This document shows positions 17,121-25,225 of a DNA stretch of 64,000 nt, one piece after another. Position 1 is the stretch's first letter. Each line of letters begins with the position of its first letter. The stretch comes from Pontibacter qinzhouensis (GTDB lineage: Bacteria; Bacteroidota; Bacteroidia; Cytophagales; Hymenobacteraceae): assembly GCF_008017455.1 (NCBI RefSeq), contig NZ_VRTY01000014.1, forward strand, positions 1 through 64,000. The letters are read 5' to 3'. The position numbers and the translations under genes were made by a program. The notes under the pieces are model-generated. The model was not told the DNA's origin. It ran no database searches and was given only the letters and a program-made list of their open reading frames with translations.

Positions 17121-18575
17121 CTAGAGATTATCCAACGGGCTGACAATTTTATCCAGCGCATGGGTGGTGATGTGGGTGTAGATCTCGGTGGTCTTGCTGC
17201 TCCGATGTCCCAGCAGCACCTGGATATACCTTAAATCCGTTCCTTGCTCTAGCAGGTGAGTGGCAAAAGAATGGCGCAGGGTATGTGGCGTGGCGGGTGC
17301 TTTCACGCCTGCCTTCTCCTTGCTGGCCCGGAACACGCTGCGGATGCTCTCCACCGTATATTGCCCGCCCGTCTGCCCCTCAAAGAGCCACACCCTGGGC
17401 CTGTACTGCTTGTAATAAGCACGCAGGCTTTCCAGCAGCTTTTGGGAGAGCAGCGTGGTGCGGTCCTTCTTGCCTTTGCCGCCACGGATCAGCAGCAGGT
17501 TGCGCTCCGACTGCACGTCCGTAAGTTTCAGGTTGATCACTTCGCCAATACGCAGGCCACCCGCATACAAAAGCTGCAGCATGCAGCGGTGCTTGAGGTT
17601 CTCGGTCACAGAGAGGATTTTCAGCACGTCCTGCTTGCTGAGCACCTGCGGCAGCCGCTCGGGCTTCTCGGGCCGCTCCACCTGGCCCAGCTGCACCTCG
17701 TGCCGCAGCAGCACGCGCTGGTAGTAGAACTTCACGGCATTGATGGACTGGTTCACAAACGATACGGAATAGGTGCCGGCCTGCACCATCTGGCGGTGGT
17801 AGTGGTTGATGGCCTCTTCCGAGAAAGCATGTATGCCCTCCAGCCCGCTATCCCTGTGCGCATTCAGAAAGCGCAGGAGCAGGCTGTGGTAGGTGCGGAT
17901 GGTACTGAGGCTGTAATTGAGCAGGAACAGCTTCTCCACGTAGTGAAGCGGGCAGGCAATATAGCCGTCGCCCTTCCGGTAGCATTGTTCCCAGAGCCGG
18001 GCCTGCAGGGCCATGTCCTTCACCTGCATGGTCTGCGCCAGCCACACCTGGGCTACTCGCTCTACCTCGGTTAGCAGCGTGTGCAGACTGCTGCTTTCGG
18101 TGCGGATGACAAAGCACTGCATGTCGTGCAGCCACCTGGCCACTTTGCTTTGCTTCAGGCAGGTATGGATTTCCTTGTTGTAAAGATAACTGAGCTGTAC
18201 ATACGGTCTGCCCTGGTGTTCCAGGGGCTGCAGGCGCACGACGGGGCGTGCGGGCACCTTTCCCAATGGCTCTGCCACATGCTTATCTTGTTGCAGGATA
18301 ACGGTTCCTTCCGCCGGGCGCAGGCGCTTGGGCCGGAACAGGTACCTTGTGTCCACCTTGGCCAGCCCCTGGAAGTGCTGGTGCGTCATCTCGATGGCCT
18401 GGCTGCTGCGGTGCATCACAAAGCACTTGTAGGTCCTGCTGTACTTGATCCAGCCAGCCTCCTTCAGTCGTTTGGAGAGGAAGGGGTTGGGCTTGTGCCA
18501 GATGCGGATAATAGCTTTGCCCGCGTGCTCCAGCGGGTTAAGGTACAAAATAGGTTTTTGATCGGGATAAGCCAT
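17121..18575 (-). CDS. Tyrosine recombinase / integrase
   Basis: A 484-residue tyrosine recombinase. A non-catalytic N-terminal extension of about 190 residues precedes a SAM-like core-binding domain (near residues 200-290) and the catalytic domain. The catalytic set is complete: Arg in GGLRIGE (about residue 341), His-x-x-Arg in TPHTLRHSFATH (about 430-433), His in LLGHRSS (about 456) and the Tyr nucleophile in EIYTH (about 466). Longer Bacteroidetes recombinases with this extension move ICEs, plasmids or cassettes. ATG at 18575 is preferred over an upstream TTG. It is divergent from the zinc-finger gene at 18682. Confidence 0.92.
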   Translation of the reverse strand: MAYPDQKPILYLNPLEHAGKAIIRIWHKPNPFLSKRLKEAGWIKYSRTYKCFVMHRSSQAIEMTHQHFQGLAKVDTRYLFRPKRLRPAEGTVILQQDKHVAEPLGKVPARPVVRLQPLEHQGRPYVQLSYLYNKEIHTCLKQSKVARWLHDMQCFVIRTESSSLHTLLTEVERVAQVWLAQTMQVKDMALQARLWEQCYRKGDGYIACPLHYVEKLFLLNYSLSTIRTYHSLLLRFLNAHRDSGLEGIHAFSEEAINHYHRQMVQAGTYSVSFVNQSINAVKFYYQRVLLRHEVQLGQVERPEKPERLPQVLSKQDVLKILSVTENLKHRCMLQLLYAGGLRIGEVINLKLTDVQSERNLLLIRGGKGKKDRTTLLSQKLLESLRAYYKQYRPRVWLFEGQTGGQYTVESIRSVFRASKEKAGVKAPATPHTLRHSFATHLLEQGTDLRYIQVLLGHRSSKTTEIYTHITTHALDKIVSPLDNL

Positions 18576-18635
18576 GGCAAATGAGACAGTTACTGAAGGC
18601 AAAGGTAAAACCTTTCAAAACCGTAGCCGTGTTAT

Positions 18636-18665
18636 TACGCGAGTATACACGGATATACGCGAGTA
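18636..18665. promoter_or_regulatory. Two direct repeats spaced exactly 20 bp in a divergent promoter
   Basis: TACGCGAGTA occurs at 18636-18645 and again at 18656-18665, start to start 20 bp, so both face the same side of the helix. A third weaker ACGCGGGT follows at about 18670. They sit in the 106-bp gap between the recombinase and the zinc-finger protein, as expected for binding sites of a regulator or of the recombinase. Confidence 0.6.
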
Positions 18666-18681
18666 CAAACGCGGGTAAGTT

Positions 18682-19062
18682 ATGAGCCAAGCCAGAACAT
18701 GCATCCAGTGCGGAACAGCCATTGTAGGCAGGAGCGATAAGCGCTACTGCTCTGACCCCTGCAGACACCTGGCCAACAATATGGTCAAGGTACAGAACCA
18801 ACACGAACGCAGGATTCTCCAAATCAATGCTGCATTAAGAAAGAACCGCAGCATTCTCAAACAGCTCAGTCCGCAGGGTAAGACCACCCTGCCCCGCCAG
18901 TACCTGGAGCTGGCAGGCTTTGATTTCCGCTACCTGACCCAGGTCTACCGCACCCAGAAGGGAAACACCTACTATCTCTGCTATGACTATGGGTATATGC
19001 TCCTGCCTGAGGAGAAGGTATTGATCGTGAATTGGCAGCCCTACATGGATGTGGGTCGGTGA
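18682..19062 (+). CDS. Small zinc-finger protein next to the integrase
   Basis: A 126-residue basic protein. Residues 7-28 carry a four-cysteine zinc-binding cluster (C-x2-C then CSDPC, in CIQCGTAI and KRYCSDPCRHLANN). The rest is helical, then a strand-rich C-terminus with several Tyr residues. Proteins of this type occur widely in Bacteroidetes near mobile DNA and recombinases; the function is unknown and DNA binding is inference. It is divergent from the recombinase and shares the repeat-bearing promoter. Confidence 0.7.
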   Translation: MSQARTCIQCGTAIVGRSDKRYCSDPCRHLANNMVKVQNQHERRILQINAALRKNRSILKQLSPQGKTTLPRQYLELAGFDFRYLTQVYRTQKGNTYYLCYDYGYMLLPEEKVLIVNWQPYMDVGR

Positions 19063-19443
19063 TAGCGCTGTCGGTATGTCAACTGGGATGTGCTTTTTGC
19101 TGCAACATGGTTATAGCTGAGGCGACACACGCATTTAGGTACGTTAAGTAAAGCGGTTCTTGTTGGCACAACCATTCTTGTTTCCTGTTGCCGTTTCTCA
19201 CTATCTCCTATAGGGGAAAGCCATAACCCCTGATACAATTAATAGAATAGACTTTTTTCTAGGATAAGCAAATTGCTAAGCACGGTAATAAGAGTAACAA
19301 CAATCCTGTTTATATAAATTATAAGTATTTTATTTATTATTATATATAATATAATTGAAATAATTAAAAATAATCCGTAAATCTATACTCGTGTAATATT
19401 TTTACGTAGATTTATTTAGCAATATCTACGATATAAGTAAACT
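19063..19443. other. 381-bp AT-rich leader region, no gene
   Basis: No gene is seen. From about 19,300 to 19,440 the DNA is almost pure A+T and leads into the DUF4099 gene, so it probably contains that gene's promoter, although no exact TAnnTTTG element was found. Confidence 0.6.
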
Positions 19444-20076
19444 ATGAACTTTGATATAAAGGACCTGCCTTATGGTCAATTCGAGCGTTTGGGGATGAAC
19501 AAGAAAGACGTGCTCTCCATGAAGTCTGACGATTTGGTCAGCCTGCTGACGGGCAGGCGCACGAGCCTGCATACCTTTACTATCAAGGACGCCGGTCTGG
19601 AACCCCTTACCGTGGATGCAAAATTGAGCCTGAAGATGAATCCAGACAACACCCTTTCACTGTTGATTCATCCTATACGGAGGGAGATACAGAACGAGAT
19701 TGGCGCCAGTAAGCAGGAGTTGGAGAAACTGCAAAACGGGGAGCTGCTGGTAAAGCCGTTTAAATCGCTTAATGGGGAGAAAGAGCTGTATGTTTTCCAG
19801 CTGGATAAGGAGACCAACGAGATTCTAAGGGTGAGGGTACGGGATATCCAAGTGCCTAGTGCTATCAGGGATATCGTGTTGAGTACTGATCAGAAAGAGC
19901 ACCTGCGGCAAGGAGGCACCTTGGAGCTTTATTCCAAAGCAAAGGATCAGCTGATTACGGCCCGCCTGGATCTGAATGATCCTAAAGGACTGAAGATAGT
20001 GGAGGGGCAGGTCTCCCTAAAAGAAAGCCACACTTTGGCAGTGAAGGAAACCCCTGTTGTGTCTATTAAACGTTAG
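19444..20076 (+). CDS. DUF4099/DUF3945-type mobile-element protein
   Basis: A 210-residue protein. The first 60 residues (FDIKDLPYGQFERLGMNKKDVL and LVSLLTGRRTSLHTF) match the start of DUF4099, and the middle repeats strand-rich LxIHPIRREIQNE segments like DUF3945. Such proteins are common in Bacteroidetes plasmids and ICEs, near primases and topoisomerases, and may support element DNA processing; the molecular role is unknown. It is followed 7 bp later by the Toprim protein, with which it forms a two-gene unit. Confidence 0.75.
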   Translation: MNFDIKDLPYGQFERLGMNKKDVLSMKSDDLVSLLTGRRTSLHTFTIKDAGLEPLTVDAKLSLKMNPDNTLSLLIHPIRREIQNEIGASKQELEKLQNGELLVKPFKSLNGEKELYVFQLDKETNEILRVRVRDIQVPSAIRDIVLSTDQKEHLRQGGTLELYSKAKDQLITARLDLNDPKGLKIVEGQVSLKESHTLAVKETPVVSIKR

Positions 20077-20083
20077 CTTGCCT

Positions 20084-21178
20084 ATGACCTTTCAGGAATA
20101 CAGAGAGCAGGTGTCGATTATTCAGGTCGCCGAGTCGCTGGGCTATGTGTTTGATCCCTTAAAGGGGAGAAAGAGCCCTGAGTTCAAGCACCCTGACGGA
20201 GACAGAATCATTATCAACAACCCAGGCGACAGCTCCCGACAGATGTACTTCAACCGGGATGGAAGCAACGACAAGGGGTCGGTGATAGATTTTGTGGCCA
20301 ACCGGCTGCACCGCTTCCAGGGAAGCTTTCGCAATGAGATCGACGGTATCAATAGGGTGCTGTCTAGGTATGCCTATGCCTCTCAACCCAAAGCTTCTGC
20401 CTATGCCGTTACGGAAGCAAAGCCTTTTGACAAAAGCAGGTTTGTCGAATCGGAGGCCTCTGTTTTTAAGCTGCATTACCTAATCAAGGAACGAGGTCTC
20501 TCTAGCGAGACGGTGCAGCTGTTCCTGCCTTACATTAGGCTAGTGCGGGACGCAGAGAAGGATAATGCCTATACCAATATCGCTTTCCCATTGCAAAGGC
20601 CAGCTAGCAGCGAAACGATAGGCTACGACCTTAGAAATTATGGCTTTAAGGGCGTGGCAGCGGGCAGCGACCGCAAGCACGGTGTCTGGGTAGCCGACTT
20701 TGCGCAGAATCCGGTTCTTACACGCCATGTCTACTTTGCGGAGAACCCTATAGATGCCATGAGCTTCTATCAGCTGGAGAAGGATAAGCGGGACTTCAGC
20801 AACTCCGTGTTCGTCTCGTTTGGCGGGGGAATGTCGAGAATGCAGGTGGAGCTTTCCCTGAAGGCTTGGCCGCATGCCCAAAAGCATACCATTTTCGATA
20901 ACGATTACCAGGGAAAGATCTATGATATCTATCTGGCCACGGCGATAGCAGGTAAGCCTTACACCTTTACAAAGAATGCCGACAGTATTACCTTCAACTT
21001 GGATGAGAAAAAGTTTGATATTCCCGTAGACAAGCTGAGCCTTTTTGCCTTTGAGAAGAACTCCGGTATTCGTTCCGGACTTCAGGTGCATAAGCCCCTT
21101 GGCCATAAAGACTATAACGACATCATACATCCCAAAAACGACCAGGAGAACCGTATCCCTATGAAAGTGAAGCTATGA
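20084..21178 (+). CDS. DnaG-like Toprim-domain protein (mobile primase)
   Basis: A 364-residue protein. The N-terminal 80 residues resemble the zinc-binding/primase start of mobile-element primases (SIIQVAESLGYVFDP, then a DKGSVIDFVANRL segment) although the CHC2 cysteines are absent. The Toprim core has Glu in YFAENPIDAMSF near residue 225 and the DND acidic motif in TIFDNDYQG near residue 285. It probably primes DNA synthesis after transfer or in replication. ATG at 20084 is chosen over an upstream start that would overlap the DUF4099 gene. Confidence 0.78.
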   Translation: MTFQEYREQVSIIQVAESLGYVFDPLKGRKSPEFKHPDGDRIIINNPGDSSRQMYFNRDGSNDKGSVIDFVANRLHRFQGSFRNEIDGINRVLSRYAYASQPKASAYAVTEAKPFDKSRFVESEASVFKLHYLIKERGLSSETVQLFLPYIRLVRDAEKDNAYTNIAFPLQRPASSETIGYDLRNYGFKGVAAGSDRKHGVWVADFAQNPVLTRHVYFAENPIDAMSFYQLEKDKRDFSNSVFVSFGGGMSRMQVELSLKAWPHAQKHTIFDNDYQGKIYDIYLATAIAGKPYTFTKNADSITFNLDEKKFDIPVDKLSLFAFEKNSGIRSGLQVHKPLGHKDYNDIIHPKNDQENRIPMKVKL

Positions 21179-21314
21179 TCTAGAATCTAGTATAGTAGTC
21201 AAAGACTTTAGAAGAGGAAATGCAGTTTCTGTGTCTCGTTTGGCTGTTCCGGTTAATTACGTTTCCGTAGATAATATTTTTTCACCTAACTATAAACCCT
21301 TTAATTCTTAGGCT

Positions 21315-21758
21315 ATGAAAAAGCTGTCTTTCTTCTCCCTTCTGTTGTGCATAATTCTACTTTTTACTGGTTGTGACAAAGACAGTGATGACCCGGTGCT
21401 GCCCGATACAGCTACCTATCGGGTCGATTACAGCCAGTCTGGGGATTATGAGAAATTCATTAAGATTATTACTATTGGAGGTGGCGATTTCAAAGTTAGG
21501 GGCACTACCGAAGCTATGCCGCCCGTATTATTTGATGGGAACCTTTCGGGGGCGTCCTATTCCTATGAGGCGGATAATGTAAGGGAACTCACCATACACG
21601 CTGCCAATGAATTTAGTGCTGTGGAGGATGGTCCTGCTTCCATGCAGATGCGCTTTGTTATTTACAAGAACGGCAAGCAGATTGATGTGAAGTCCTTCAA
21701 TTACAATGAGGCTTCAGGAGAAAAGAACGAGTACTTGCATTACAAAGCAAGTGAATGA
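21315..21758 (+). CDS. Hypothetical lipoprotein
   Basis: A 147-residue secreted lipoprotein: signal sequence followed by lipobox LFTGC with Cys at residue 20, then an Asp-rich linker and a small all-beta domain. I do not recognise the family. It is convergent with chrA and the two are separated by a strong palindromic terminator. Confidence 0.7.
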   Translation: MKKLSFFSLLLCIILLFTGCDKDSDDPVLPDTATYRVDYSQSGDYEKFIKIITIGGGDFKVRGTTEAMPPVLFDGNLSGASYSYEADNVRELTIHAANEFSAVEDGPASMQMRFVIYKNGKQIDVKSFNYNEASGEKNEYLHYKASE

Positions 21759-21796
21759 GTAGGGGCTTGAGGATTTATTTTGTTAATAATCTACAG

Positions 21797-21846
21797 GAGC
21801 AAAACAAGCATATGCTTTGCATAAGGAGCATATGCTTGTTTTGCTC
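21797..21846. terminator. Bidirectional terminator, 20-bp perfect palindrome
   Basis: Arms 21797-21816 and 21827-21846 are perfect 20-bp reverse complements around a 10-base loop. The arms carry AAAACAAGCATATGC and its complement, so both directions end in a T-rich tail. The site lies between two convergent genes. Confidence 0.85.
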
Positions 21847-21887
21847 TCATGGTGGTTAAGAAGCCTGAAGTATCCTGTCATGGTCGT

Positions 21888-23105
21888 TTATACAATCGTG
21901 TGCCAAAGCATACCTATCAGTCCAGCACCCAGAATTACAAACACCACTGTGAATTTTGATTTGATCCGGTACAGCATAAGCAGGGATACAGCGAACACGA
22001 ATAGGGTAAACCAATCTGTAATGGTTGTTCTGAAAAGCTGAATCGCCGTCATCGCTATCAACCCTACCACCCCAGCAGTTACCCCGTCCAGGAAGCTGTG
22101 CAGCGCCTTGTTCTCGATTACCTTTTCCATCAAGCCATGTCCCAGGAGGGTAAAGGAGAAAGCGGGGAGAAAGATGGCGAACGTCATAATCACTGTCCCA
22201 AGCCACCCCGCCCCAAAGTACCCCACAAAGGTAGAGAAGATGATAAGTGGCGCGGGAAGTACACCGGAAAGCGCAATGCCATCAATAAACTGTCGGTTCG
22301 TTAGCCAGCCATAGTTGATGACCGCGTCCTGCTGAATAAACGGAATAACGGTATACGCGCCGCCAAAGGTCAGCAGGCCCGCCTTCAATCCTGCCCAAAA
22401 GACAGCAAGGGGCGAATAGCTACTTGTAGATGAGCCCGTTTCAGGTACGGGTGCGGCAGTCTGTAGCTGCAGCACTTCAGGGTTGAACAGCAGGACACTG
22501 GCAATGGCAAGCGCTGCCCCGCAAAGGGCGACATAGGCTCTTTGCCCCTTCATCCAGAAGACATAGGCCAGCCCTGCCAGGGGGAGAACAATAAAGAAAC
22601 CCACTCCGCAGAAGTAGGCAATGAAAGCGGCTGCAGCCACCGCAATCAATTTCACGTTTGTAAGCGAGTGTTTCCCTATCCGGTGAACGGCTGCAAAGAT
22701 AAGGGCGATAACCGCGGCTTGGAAACCTATAAAAACAGCCTTAAGTATTGGAGAGTCAATCCCGATGCTGACGTAAAGCCACGTGAGCAGCAGCATGAGG
22801 ACAAAGCCGGGAAGCATAAAGGCAAGCCCTGCGAGAAACCCGCCAAGCCTGCCTCCTGCGACCATCCCGAAATAGACGCACAATTCGTGTGCCTCTGGCC
22901 CAGGCAGCACTTGGTAAACGGCAAGAATTCTGTTGAACCGTTCCTTAGACACCCACTCTTCCTCTTCCACCAATTCCCGCTTTATCATGGCTATCTGTGC
23001 CACCGGGCCGCCCCAGGCAAGAAACCCGAACTTTAGGAAGCGTAGGAAAATCTGTATTTTCGTCTGACGAATAACAGTCGTGCCTGGAGATTCTTTCATA
23101 TGCAT
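21888..23105 (-). CDS. chrA: Chromate transporter ChrA, copy 1
   Basis: A 405-residue CHR-family transporter, the long bidomain form. Both halves carry the family motif: FLKFGFLAWGGPVAQIAMIKRELV in the N-half (first residues of each listed) with PGPEAHELCVYFG, and GLLTFGGAYTVIPFIQQDAV in the C-half with ALSGVLPAPL. ChrA exports chromate, driven by the proton gradient, lowering intracellular Cr(VI). It lies 134 bp downstream of the ChrB-AraC gene in the same direction. A second copy at 45628 is highly similar, with more divergence in the loop near residue 230. Confidence 0.93.
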   Translation of the reverse strand: MHMKESPGTTVIRQTKIQIFLRFLKFGFLAWGGPVAQIAMIKRELVEEEEWVSKERFNRILAVYQVLPGPEAHELCVYFGMVAGGRLGGFLAGLAFMLPGFVLMLLLTWLYVSIGIDSPILKAVFIGFQAAVIALIFAAVHRIGKHSLTNVKLIAVAAAAFIAYFCGVGFFIVLPLAGLAYVFWMKGQRAYVALCGAALAIASVLLFNPEVLQLQTAAPVPETGSSTSSYSPLAVFWAGLKAGLLTFGGAYTVIPFIQQDAVINYGWLTNRQFIDGIALSGVLPAPLIIFSTFVGYFGAGWLGTVIMTFAIFLPAFSFTLLGHGLMEKVIENKALHSFLDGVTAGVVGLIAMTAIQLFRTTITDWFTLFVFAVSLLMLYRIKSKFTVVFVILGAGLIGMLWHTIV

Positions 23106-23198
23106 AAAATAAGTATGTAAAAAGCTTCTTTAAAGCTTAGCTTAGAGACAGGTGTGGCAATTCGCTCATGTCTATCCGTCTGTCGCTTACTTACTTAG

Positions 23199-23210
23199 TG
23201 CAATGATAGG
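23199..23210. promoter_or_regulatory. 12-mer shared by two chromate-locus upstream regions
   Basis: TGCAATGATAGG occurs here, about 95 bp upstream of chrA, and again at 24852-24863, about 25 bp upstream of the outer-membrane protein gene, in the same orientation relative to the genes. On the coding strand it reads CCTATCATTGCA, which includes TATCATTG, one mismatch from the -7 element TAnnTTTG. It may be a shared promoter core or regulator site. Confidence 0.4.
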
Positions 23211-23239
23211 GAGCTAAACCGATTATTAATAGAACAGCT

Positions 23240-24103
23240 TTAACCTTTTGCAATTTCTTTACCTTTTATGATCCCTTTTCTGAAATTAGAGGGTTTCACA
23301 CCGGTTTGGCTTTTGAACATCCTGGAAAAGTGGCTTTGGTCAGAGAAGCCGACCAGGTAAGCGATCTCGGATAGGGAATGACTTGTATGATAGAGCAGAT
23401 GAATGGCCTTTTCAATACGAAGCTTCCGGATGTACTCCCCAAACGTGAGGCTGTCGAAGTACTTGGGGAACTGGCGGGACAGATAAGCCGGGTGCAGATC
23501 CAGTTCCTCTGATATCTTAGTCAGGTTGGGGACCAGGTTCCTGTCTATCTGGTCCTGGATGATTTTTTTTAAAGGAAGGCCCCAGTCTGGCATTTTCCTG
23601 TGGGTTTCCTCTTCCTGGGCAAGGTGCTGATGGAGCACCCGCTGCAACAGGCTCTCTGTCGGGTTCTGGGTATGCGTCTCATTTTGCAGGTACTTAGCCC
23701 AGCTGTAGAGGGCATCGTAGATAAGCATGCCCCTTTCAAGCAGCTCATAGTCATCCCTGAAGTTAAAGGCAAGGCCGGCGGATATAGCCCATAGGCCGGC
23801 GGATTGGCTGCTGATGCTGTGGTTGTCTGTGTCTGCCCCGCGTACGGCCAGGGCCATGGTATGCAAGGCGGCGTCTTTGAGGTTATACTTCTCGATAAAA
23901 TAGTCGAAGGTGCAGCGGTCTTCGTAGTGGCTGAACTCGACATCGGGTACGTCAAAGGGAATAGCCTGCAGCGCCTTAGCCTGCGCTATCACCTCTTTGG
24001 CTGGCACGTATATGATTTCGGCCTTCGCGTCGATAAACCTCTTGATTAACCAGGGGCAGGCCAGGCGGTCAATCTTGGGGCGCTCTCGGGTAATCCACTT
24101 CAT
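23240..24103 (-). CDS. ChrB-domain/AraC-type regulator fusion, copy 1
   Basis: A 287-residue two-domain protein. Residues 1-150 form the ChrB C-terminal (Chrome_Resist) domain: KWITRERPKIDRLACPWLIKRF in part, HYEDRCTFDYF and VRGADTDNH. Residues 185-285 form an AraC-family DNA-binding domain with two helix-turn-helix motifs (ISEELDLHPAYLSRQFPKYF and LSEIAYLVGFSDQSHFSRMF). Known ChrB regulators carry this domain at the C-terminus behind a different N-terminal part, so the order here is reversed. It is inferred to sense chromate and control chrA, which follows it. Starts at the ATG opening the ChrB domain. Confidence 0.88.
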   Translation of the reverse strand: MKWITRERPKIDRLACPWLIKRFIDAKAEIIYVPAKEVIAQAKALQAIPFDVPDVEFSHYEDRCTFDYFIEKYNLKDAALHTMALAVRGADTDNHSISSQSAGLWAISAGLAFNFRDDYELLERGMLIYDALYSWAKYLQNETHTQNPTESLLQRVLHQHLAQEEETHRKMPDWGLPLKKIIQDQIDRNLVPNLTKISEELDLHPAYLSRQFPKYFDSLTFGEYIRKLRIEKAIHLLYHTSHSLSEIAYLVGFSDQSHFSRMFKSQTGVKPSNFRKGIIKGKEIAKG

Positions 24104-24119
24104 AAGGTAAATTAATTGT

Positions 24120-24134
24120 ACAGTCTTGAACTGT
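24120..24134. promoter_or_regulatory. Candidate operator upstream of ChrB-AraC copy 1
   Basis: ACAGTCTTGAACTGT is a perfect inverted repeat of 5-bp arms around a 5-base centre, 16 bp before the start codon. Position suits autoregulation. Short arms mean a chance match is possible. Confidence 0.35.
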
Positions 24135-24260
24135 CTTGTTGGATCCAGCTTTAGGGTTTGATGTCTCTAACTCAACAATCCGGACAGTGGCTTAAAAAAG
24201 AACTAATGGCCAGTAGTATTATTTTAATGCAGAATTACCCCCTTGCATGCCAGGTCATAC

Positions 24261-24827
24261 TCAAAAAGCTATTCCCAATTGAAGCCCTACCGTTATAGCG
24301 GTAGGGTGTTTGTTTCCAAATCGTACCGGTACGGGAAGTGCTGCAAAGTAGCTACTGTTTTTGTTTCTGATAATGGCCCTGCTTAGAACGGGTGTGAAGC
24401 CATATCGGCCGGAGGTCTCGAAAGCTGCACGGCCAGCAAAGGTAAAGCCATTACCTAATGCTACTAATATACCAGGATGAAACAAAAAATTACTCATTCT
24501 GCTCGTTCTGTTCTCGACCCTTATGAAAGGAACTGCCTCAAAGGTGAACCCTACTCTGGCACTTTTCCAGATATTGATACCAGTAGGCATACCAACTACA
24601 TAGTGGTCATTGAAATTCGTAGTAGTGCCTTCTTTGCTGAAAGTCACTAGTGGATGGATTATTCCCACGTATCCGGCTACTTTGGGATAGGTTACGGGCG
24701 GTACCTGTGCCAGGCTATGGGCTTGCCCGAAGAAAAAGGCAAGAAATACAGTAAGGAGTATGCAAGCAATGCTTTTAGTAAATCCTGCATTGGAAGTTCT
24801 CTTTACAGTAGCGTGTAAGTGAAGCAT
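24261..24827 (-). CDS. Predicted outer-membrane beta-barrel protein
   Basis: A 188-residue exported protein with a long signal region (hydrophobic about residues 18-40, ending SLAQ). The mature part has alternating amphipathic strands (YVGIIHPLVTFS, HYVVGMPTGINIW, FTFAGRAAFET) and a C-terminal aromatic Phe (GLQLGIAF), typical of small barrels. Function unknown. It lies upstream of the ChrB-AraC gene and in the same direction, with 157 bp between, and shares a 12-mer in its upstream region with chrA. Confidence 0.65.
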   Translation of the reverse strand: MLHLHATVKRTSNAGFTKSIACILLTVFLAFFFGQAHSLAQVPPVTYPKVAGYVGIIHPLVTFSKEGTTTNFNDHYVVGMPTGINIWKSARVGFTFEAVPFIRVENRTSRMSNFLFHPGILVALGNGFTFAGRAAFETSGRYGFTPVLSRAIIRNKNSSYFAALPVPVRFGNKHPTAITVGLQLGIAF

Positions 24828-25225
24828 GGAATCTAATGGTTTGTTTCAAACTGCAATGATAGGAAGGGATTAACAAACAAAATAGAACCCAGTTAACCTT
24901 TTGTATTAAATTAACATTTTACACTTTAAAAGCTTTTTGCTGTAAAAATCGTAACATAACAAATAGCATTAGCAGGTAAGACAAGATAAGATTTTAGTAT
25001 ACTCTCCTTTTTATAACCCATCCGACCACAGAAAAAGCCAGGTAAAAGGTAAAGCATGTCCTAAAGGTTAAAATCCTTCTATTATGTCTAATGCAGAATA
25101 CCTAACCTTGCAAGGTTACCAAGGCAAAGGGAGGTACTGATGACCTCCGTGGCGGGGCAGATTCCGATTCATCTTTTACGTATTCAGACTGACCCCTCCG
25201 GATAAATGAAAAACAACAGAAAACT
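24828..25225. other. 398-bp divergent intergenic region before the iron-type ABC locus
   Basis: No gene is seen. The region separates the minus-strand barrel gene from the plus-strand ABC locus and should hold both promoters. It contains the 16-bp palindrome listed separately and, at about 25,131-25,149, a small hairpin (GGAGGT and ACCTCC), followed by GC-rich leader DNA up to the start codon, giving an untranslated leader that could be structured. Confidence 0.6.
25103..25118. promoter_or_regulatory. 16-bp perfect palindrome, candidate operator
   Basis: TAACCTTGCAAGGTTA is a perfect palindrome 108 bp upstream of the solute-binding protein gene. Its half-site resembles metal-responsive DtxR-family boxes loosely, but no such regulator is in the window, so the binding protein is unknown. 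Confidence 0.5.

Noticed and set aside
17256-18074. 272-residue plus-strand open frame opposite the recombinase
   Set aside because: Composition is His/Leu/Ala-rich shadow type; the minus frame has the complete catalytic set of a tyrosine recombinase.
25121-25205. Possible riboswitch in the leader of the ABC solute-binding gene
   Set aside because: One small hairpin is visible but no known riboswitch core could be matched by eye.
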